Assembly (NCBI GenBank): GCA_026397725.1 | Contig: JAPLUI010000537.1 | Span: 1-64,000 of the forward strand | Reading direction: 5' to 3' | DNA from: Verrucomicrobiota bacterium | GTDB lineage: Bacteria > Verrucomicrobiota > Verrucomicrobiia > Verrucomicrobiales > Akkermansiaceae | DNA: 64,000 bases | In this document: piece after piece, positions 59,317 to 64,000 of the stretch | Layout: every line of letters begins with the position of its first letter | How positions within the stretch are numbered: position 1 is the stretch's first letter | Program-made: the position numbers and the translations under genes | The notes under the pieces: model-generated | What the model was told of the DNA's origin: nothing | What the model saw: only the letters and a program-made list of their open reading frames with translations | Database searches by the model: none

Positions 59317-60148
59317 ACAATGCATTCCCAACCCCACTGCCGAGTTGGCCCAGGCCGTGTTGTCCCAGCCGCGATTGGCGACGCTGACCACTGCCTGGTT
59401 GGCCTGGGTGTCGTATTGGTGGGTCCACAGGTCGGGGGTCATTTCGCCCGGCCAGGTGTTGAATGCCTGCGACTCCAAGCGGTCCATGCACGACGGTTCG
59501 CCAAACCATTCAAACAGGCGGCCCATGTTATAGCCGCACTCGACGGTTTGGCACAGTTCGCTGCCGTGTCTGGGGTCGCGCCCGGTGTTGATGTCCGGAG
59601 GCAAAGCCTCGTGGGCCGCATAACGTCCGCCGATCTGGCCATAGTATTGATCCAATCGCCGCAGCCCCTCGAAGACGGCACGGCGATAATATTCCATCAT
59701 GAAACGCATGATCGAGGCGCTGGGGAATCCACCACCTCGGAGGACTGTCCTGTTAGACGCCGCTCCACATAACCGCGCGCGAGTTTCATCAAGCGCTCAT
59801 CGCTAAGCATGAGGGCCAGCACGATCACGCCCTCCTGGTGATAGGGCGGATTGGCCTCTACCGACGCGCATTCAAAGGCACTCCATGGCCAACTGGTCAA
59901 GCCATCAGCTTGAAGCCGCAGTTGACGGCGCAGCCATCCCTGTGGCCTGACAACCCCGGTGGGCAGGCGCAGGTACTTGTTAGGCAGGACGGCAAACGGC
60001 TGCCCGTAAAATACGCGGCGTTCACCTCGTGGTCCGATGCCGCGGCAGGCGTCGCCGCAACCGTAGGGCCGTTGTCCGCCGACGCTGCGGAAACACCCAA
60101 CCCACCCAGCAACAATCGTGCTAGGGTTCTCATGGTGGATGTGTTCAT
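59302..60148 (-). pseudogene. GH127/DUF1680-like gene relic with two frameshifts and a lost C-terminus
   Basis: Three frames join into one protein. A signal peptide (MRTLARLLLGGLGVSAASA) starts at 60148. After a slip near 60000-60050 the frame reads PFAVLPNKYLRLPTGVVRPQ and GWLRRQLRLQADGLTSWPW, then NPPYHQEGVIVLALML. A second slip near 59720 leads to MRFMMEYYRRAVFEGLRRLD, YYGQIGGRYAAHE and GRDPRHGSELCQTVECGYN. This is the N-terminal half of a GH127-like alpha/alpha barrel, the Glu-x-Cys type motif appearing as VECGYN. The end (AVGLGMHCSGGL and stop) falls in a REP-like hairpin, and the Cys-Cys motif region and C-terminal domains are lost. Not functional. Confidence 0.7.
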
Positions 60149-60167
60149 TTGTTAGCTTGTGGTTCGC

Positions 60168-62234
60168 TCAGCGGAACCCTGGCGGTTTCTCGGCCTGGTA
60201 GCCGATGCCTTGAATGGGGCCGCCGTTGTCATCGACGATGCGTGCCATGACGGACCAGTTGCCAGCGAACTGGCTGACCTCGAAGAGCACCGAGTTCCAG
60301 CCCTTGCGCAGTTTCACCTCCTTCACCTTCACCATGTCCGGAATGCAGGGCCGCACGCCTTCGCTCGTGCTGATCGGTTCCCGGTTCACATAGACCCGCG
60401 CCCCATCGTCACTGCCGTACCACAAGTTGACCGTCTTCTCGGCGCTGGAGTAAACATACACATGGGCGCAAGCCAGCGCGTTGAGCGGCGGATTCGGGAC
60501 TTCGGACAAATTGATGATGGCCTCGGCTGCGACCAGTCTCCAGGTTTTGGAACTGGGGTAATCGAGTTTGCTCCCGTCCACCAGGTTGTCTTTGAAAACC
60601 AGGTCCGGTTTGACGTCCATGTGGATCTCGCCCACAAGCATCTCCTGGAAATAGCCGCCTGCGGCGACGTGGCCGGGGGTGGCGACGAAGCTGAGGGGTG
60701 GGAAGCCTGTTTTGCCATCCCATTGCCTGAAGCCGGGCATTTCGAGCGTGATCGTGTCGCCGGTCTTCCACGGCTGGTCTCCTGTTAGACGGACCCGGGA
60801 ACTGCCGCCGACATGCTCCACTTGCTTGATCACATAGCCGGCGATGCGGTAGGACTCGGGCTTGAGCGCATTGGCGCCGAAGGGCACGTCCTGACTGAGT
60901 GTGATCGTGTTGCCGATGCAATCGTCCACCACGACTTTCGGCCGGGCCAACCGGAACGGCGAAACCGGCAACCCCGCGGTGTTATATAAATTGCCCAGCG
61001 GGTAATTGCTGAAGCTATAGTAAACATCGGGAAGTCCCTTTTCATCGCTCAGGTCCACGTGGATCCTGTCGCCGTCGATGCGGGCCTTCGCGGGCTTTTG
61101 CGTGCCGTCCTCGGACACCACGATGAACTGCTTGATCGAGCCGTCCGCCGCCGGATCCTTGATCTGGAGGCCTTGCGCCGCGTGGTCGAAGGAAAGGGTG
61201 AGCTTGCGATCCAGAAGCACCGCTTGCTTGAGCACCGGGCTCAGGTAGTCCTCGGCGGGTTTGCGCCCATAGACTTTCGCCAGCGCCGCCAGCGCCAGCC
61301 GTTTGCCGGCGGCGGGTTTGTTCCTCGGATGGAGGTCGCCATCGCTGCAATCGGAGTAGATCGCCATCGCAGTGTTAGGGATGGCGAGGTTGAACTGTTG
61401 CGCCTCGCGGGTCAGCGCCCAGCCGTCGCCCGGATTGAGTTTGGAATCAGGCGCGGGCTCGCCACCGATGCGCGGGAGTTGCATATAGACGAATGGCAGC
61501 GCCGGGTTGTCGAAACCCTTGCGCCAAGCGGCGATCAAGACCTCCATCGCCTGCGAATATAGATATGGCCGATCAGTGTTCGCCTCACCCTGATACCAAA
61601 CGACTCCCTTGAGGGCATACGGCATCAGCGGTGTCAGACGCATCTTGTAAAGTTCTCCGCCGGGGCTCCACAATTCGGCGGTGGAGCCGCCCACGGCGCA
61701 CTTGATCAAGCCGAGGTGCATGTCGGGCATTGCCTCGGCGAGATGGCGTCCGAACCAATAACCGGTGCCGCTGAAGCCGCCGTTGTTGCCCTTGTCCGCG
61801 AGGCCCCAGCCGCCGCCATGACTGAGGTGCAGGTTCGGCGTGGTCGAGGAGTTGGCATCGTCGGCGCGGTCGCAGGCGCCGACGATCATGTCCATGTTCG
61901 ACTGGCTGCCGCACAACCAGACATCGCCGACAAACACCTGCTTGTAGTTGATGGTGTTGTTGCCGCCGAGGGTCATTGGAAACGGCCCGCCCGGCTTGAG
62001 GCTGGCCAGCTTGAGGCACCATTTGCCCTGCTCATCCGCAACGGCGGAAACCGTTTGCCCGCAGAATGTGACGGTGACCTTTTCACCCTTGTCGGCCGTG
62101 CCCCAGACGGGCACCGGCAGTTCGCGTTGCAAGACCATGCCGTCGCCAAACAGCGGGGCCGGTTTCACTTCCGCCCGTGCCAGGGCAACCATGGCGCAGC
62201 CGGCGCCGAATCGAATCAGAGTTGAGTGATGCAT
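60168..62234 (-). CDS. Sialate O-acetylesterase-like SGNH hydrolase with C-terminal accessory domain
   Basis: A 688-residue exported carbohydrate esterase. The N-terminal sandwich (GDGMVLQRELPVPVWGTADK) and catalytic domain follow the SASA family: GDVWLCGSQSNM with the nucleophile Ser near residue 112, GVVWYQGEANTD, and YSDCSDGDLHPRNK with the Asp/His pair. The canonical LCSGQSNM is here LCGSQSNM, a swap of Ser and Gly before the nucleophile region. Residues about 510-688 are an extra domain with HMDVKPDLVFKDNLVD and VNLWYGSDDGARVYVN, probably a PA14- or CBM-like sandwich. It is separated by 19 bases from the GH127 relic and 30 bases from the LamG gene. Confidence 0.87.
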   Translation of the reverse strand: MHHSTLIRFGAGCAMVALARAEVKPAPLFGDGMVLQRELPVPVWGTADKGEKVTVTFCGQTVSAVADEQGKWCLKLASLKPGGPFPMTLGGNNTINYKQVFVGDVWLCGSQSNMDMIVGACDRADDANSSTTPNLHLSHGGGWGLADKGNNGGFSGTGYWFGRHLAEAMPDMHLGLIKCAVGGSTAELWSPGGELYKMRLTPLMPYALKGVVWYQGEANTDRPYLYSQAMEVLIAAWRKGFDNPALPFVYMQLPRIGGEPAPDSKLNPGDGWALTREAQQFNLAIPNTAMAIYSDCSDGDLHPRNKPAAGKRLALAALAKVYGRKPAEDYLSPVLKQAVLLDRKLTLSFDHAAQGLQIKDPAADGSIKQFIVVSEDGTQKPAKARIDGDRIHVDLSDEKGLPDVYYSFSNYPLGNLYNTAGLPVSPFRLARPKVVVDDCIGNTITLSQDVPFGANALKPESYRIAGYVIKQVEHVGGSSRVRLTGDQPWKTGDTITLEMPGFRQWDGKTGFPPLSFVATPGHVAAGGYFQEMLVGEIHMDVKPDLVFKDNLVDGSKLDYPSSKTWRLVAAEAIINLSEVPNPPLNALACAHVYVYSSAEKTVNLWYGSDDGARVYVNREPISTSEGVRPCIPDMVKVKEVKLRKGWNSVLFEVSQFAGNWSVMARIVDDNGGPIQGIGYQAEKPPGFR

Positions 62235-62264
62235 ATCTCGTTTGTGATGTTAGGTTGCGGTCTT

Positions 62265-64000
62265 TCACTTTTTCGTTAGAGTGATCGCAACGGGTGAGGT
62301 CGCCTCATGCTTGAGCCAAAGCACCAGATCGGTGCCTTCGAGTTCGTGGTTGAAGCCCACGCGACAGTTGCTCCCGCGCGGCACGGGTTTGCCGTTCACG
62401 GTCACCACGGGCAGGCTGTCGCCCCAACCGCGGACGACGATGGCCGGATTCAGGACCGGCGAGTTGGCGCTGCCGGCGAGGGTCAACTCGAGTTTCCCGG
62501 GTTTGCCGGGGGAGCTTGCCGCCAGCAGATAGGCCCGCTGGCACAGATCATACCCGCTGCTTGCAAAGCCCTCGCCTGTTAGGGTCAGTTCCGCCGGAGA
62601 GTTCCATGACTTCGAGAGCGGCACGAGGTCGGTTGCCTGGCCTGCCGTGAGGCCATACATGTAGATCCAGGTGAACAGGATGCCATCCGTCCGCACCGGC
62701 GGTTCGCAAAACCATGCCAGCGAGGTGTGTGCGGGGCGATCGGTGCGGGTGCCTTTGCGCCCGTCGTTGGGCAGTTGGCTTACCGGCCAGTGGTTCCAAT
62801 ACGGGAAGTTGCGGTCGATGTAACCTGAGGGCGGGAAGGCGGTGATGGTCGCGCCGGGCCGCCGCAACATGTAGGGACGGAATGTTGCCTTGAAGTTCAC
62901 CATTTGGATCGTCGGTTTGGCCGGCTCACGGCCGATACCCCACGGAAATTCCGGCTGCCAGGCGAAGGTGCGGCTCTCGCCGGCGTCGTTGGCAACGGTT
63001 AGGGCTGCGATGTCAACGGTATCCAATGGTCCTTTCCCGGGTTGGTTGAAGAAGATCGTCTCCTGATTGGATGGCCAACCACCGAAACCTCCAACGGATT
63101 TGCGTTCCACCTCTCCCGTGGTCCAGAATTTCTGCTCGCGCAACATCACGCCATCCGGATAGATATGGAAATACTCGTCCACCCAGTCCCCCCAGCCGGT
63201 CTTGGGGTCCACGTTGGTTTCCTGGTAGAAAATGTCGCATGGATTGTATCGCCAATGGAGCACAACCCGTGCGTCGTTGTTCTCGACGATGGAAATGTGG
63301 CAGTAGCGGTTCTGCTTGTCGGACATGTGTTCGGTGCAGCCGTTCTCGTTGGCACGCTCGACGCTTTGGTCGGCCATCAGCAAGCCGTTCTCGGAGACCA
63401 TGCACTGCCCGTAGCTCCAGCCGTGCCAGAACACATAGTTGAACGGAAATTCATCGAACTTGACCACCACGTCGCCCGGGCCGCGCATGCGGTAGTTGCC
63501 GTCCCATGATTCGCCGTACTTCAGGTCCTCCATGCTCGCCCCGAATTCGCCCTTGCCGAGCGGGCCGGTCGGCATCAGTTCATCGTCCAGCGGCTTGGCG
63601 ACGGGCGGGCGGACGGACTTGAAAGCCCGTTGCACCTCTTCCGGGGTGAGCGCCGTGTCGTGGATGCCAACCTCGTCCAACAGACCGCTCAGCAGCATCG
63701 GGGAGCCCATCATGCTCGGCCCGCGTTCTGTTAGAACGGGGGCGAGTTGTTCGTGGCTGCCGCCGATCAGCAAGCTGGTGGCGGTGGGTTCCTTGACCGG
63801 ACCGGTGGCGGCCTTGGAGCCGACCATTTCGCCATTGAGATACAAGGCGATTCCGGTGGCGGGGTCATAGGTGCCCACCACCTGGTTCCAAACATGCAGG
63901 GGCAGCATCTTGTCGGGAATCAGTGGGCGGGCCCACACGGTTAGTGTCACTTCATCGAGCGCACCGAGATTGCCGATGCGCACGCAGCCGTCGGTGCCGT
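62265..64000 (-). CDS. LamG-domain secreted protein (5' end beyond the window)
   Basis: The frame is open to the window edge, so the GTG at 63983 is internal (the upstream residues GTDGCVRIGNLG continue the domain). The first part is a LamG/concanavalin-like domain: HVWNQVVGTYDPATGIALYL, NGEMVG, and the typical LLSGLLDEVGIHDTALTPEEV. The remaining 430 residues form a domain of unknown function common in Planctomycetota and Verrucomicrobiota: VFWHGWSYGQCMVSENGLLM, CHISIVENNDARVVLHWRY, and PSGYIDRNFPYWNHWPVSQL. It is predicted to bind or process glycan outside the cytoplasm. No catalytic motif was recognised. Confidence 0.75.
   Translation of the reverse strand, partial: GTDGCVRIGNLGALDEVTLTVWARPLIPDKMLPLHVWNQVVGTYDPATGIALYLNGEMVGSKAATGPVKEPTATSLLIGGSHEQLAPVLTERGPSMMGSPMLLSGLLDEVGIHDTALTPEEVQRAFKSVRPPVAKPLDDELMPTGPLGKGEFGASMEDLKYGESWDGNYRMRGPGDVVVKFDEFPFNYVFWHGWSYGQCMVSENGLLMADQSVERANENGCTEHMSDKQNRYCHISIVENNDARVVLHWRYNPCDIFYQETNVDPKTGWGDWVDEYFHIYPDGVMLREQKFWTTGEVERKSVGGFGGWPSNQETIFFNQPGKGPLDTVDIAALTVANDAGESRTFAWQPEFPWGIGREPAKPTIQMVNFKATFRPYMLRRPGATITAFPPSGYIDRNFPYWNHWPVSQLPNDGRKGTRTDRPAHTSLAWFCEPPVRTDGILFTWIYMYGLTAGQATDLVPLSKSWNSPAELTLTGEGFASSGYDLCQRAYLLAASSPGKPGKLELTLAGSANSPVLNPAIVVRGWGDSLPVVTVNGKPVPRGSNCRVGFNHELEGTDLVLWLKHEATSPVAITLTKK

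Noticed and set aside
30000..64000. Frequent CTATCAG/CTGATAG and GTTAG words
   Set aside because: GTTAG is about as common as base composition predicts. CTGATAG in genes mostly encodes Tyr-Gln in recurrent protein motifs (VYQEP, LYQATGD). Only the two extended copies upstream of genes were kept as a signal.

Overview
The window reads as a GC-rich chromosome segment from a Verrucomicrobiota-type bacterium (or a close PVC relative). This is inferred from the mix of families: a PEP-CTERM anchored protein, Tat-exported polysaccharide lyase, DUF4838 and DUF5703 proteins, autotransporter-type beta-strand repeats, C-termini with a DSDGDGMTNFQEYAFGLDP-like signature, and very dense secreted glycosidases. 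No rRNA, tRNA, CRISPR array, transposase or integrase was seen.

Layout: 1-21.15 kb is mainly on the + strand. It holds the 3' end of a GH32 gene, a sugar-porter MFS transporter, an internally deleted GH32 relic, a full GH32 levanase-like enzyme, a PEP-CTERM protein on the - strand, then a tight run of alginate-lyase-like, esterase-like, DUF4838, GH38, GH43, GH106-like and heparinase II/III-like genes. At 21.2-25.15 kb on the - strand lies a large repeat-rich surface protein broken by a frameshift in a run of eight C (G on the coding strand). At 25.3-29.9 kb is a scar: a GntR regulator fragment with an in-frame stop, an intact SF1 helicase with a RelE/ParE-like N-terminus, a frameshifted SNF2 helicase fragment, an unidentified + strand fragment and the decayed first codons of an rbsA-like ABC ATPase gene.

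From 29.9 to 64 kb almost everything is on the - strand. The order (as transcribed, right to left) is a LamG protein, a sialate O-acetylesterase, a broken GH127-like gene, a very glycine-rich repeat protein, three tandem GH32 enzymes, GH127, GH51, a GH32 relic, DUF5703, a GH29-GH127 fusion, a six-hairpin glycosidase-like protein, a GH5-like/GH43 fusion, a class II aldolase, a second sialate esterase, a sugar-binding lipoprotein and a PfkB sugar kinase.

Taken together this is a fructan and arabinose/fucose/rhamnose/mannose-rich heteroglycan degradation locus: exported hydrolases and esterases debranch and depolymerise the glycan, MFS and ABC components import sugars, and the kinase and aldolase feed them to glycolysis. 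The most interesting non-coding signal is a two-part palindromic operator (CTGTCATGACAG, then GTCA-N-TGAC at fixed spacing) found three times. Each copy lies 140-210 bases upstream of a - strand gene, and one also lies 10 bases before the broken GntR gene. Gene decay by internal deletion and frameshift recurs throughout, including two GH32 relics and a GH127 relic cut off at a REP-like hairpin.
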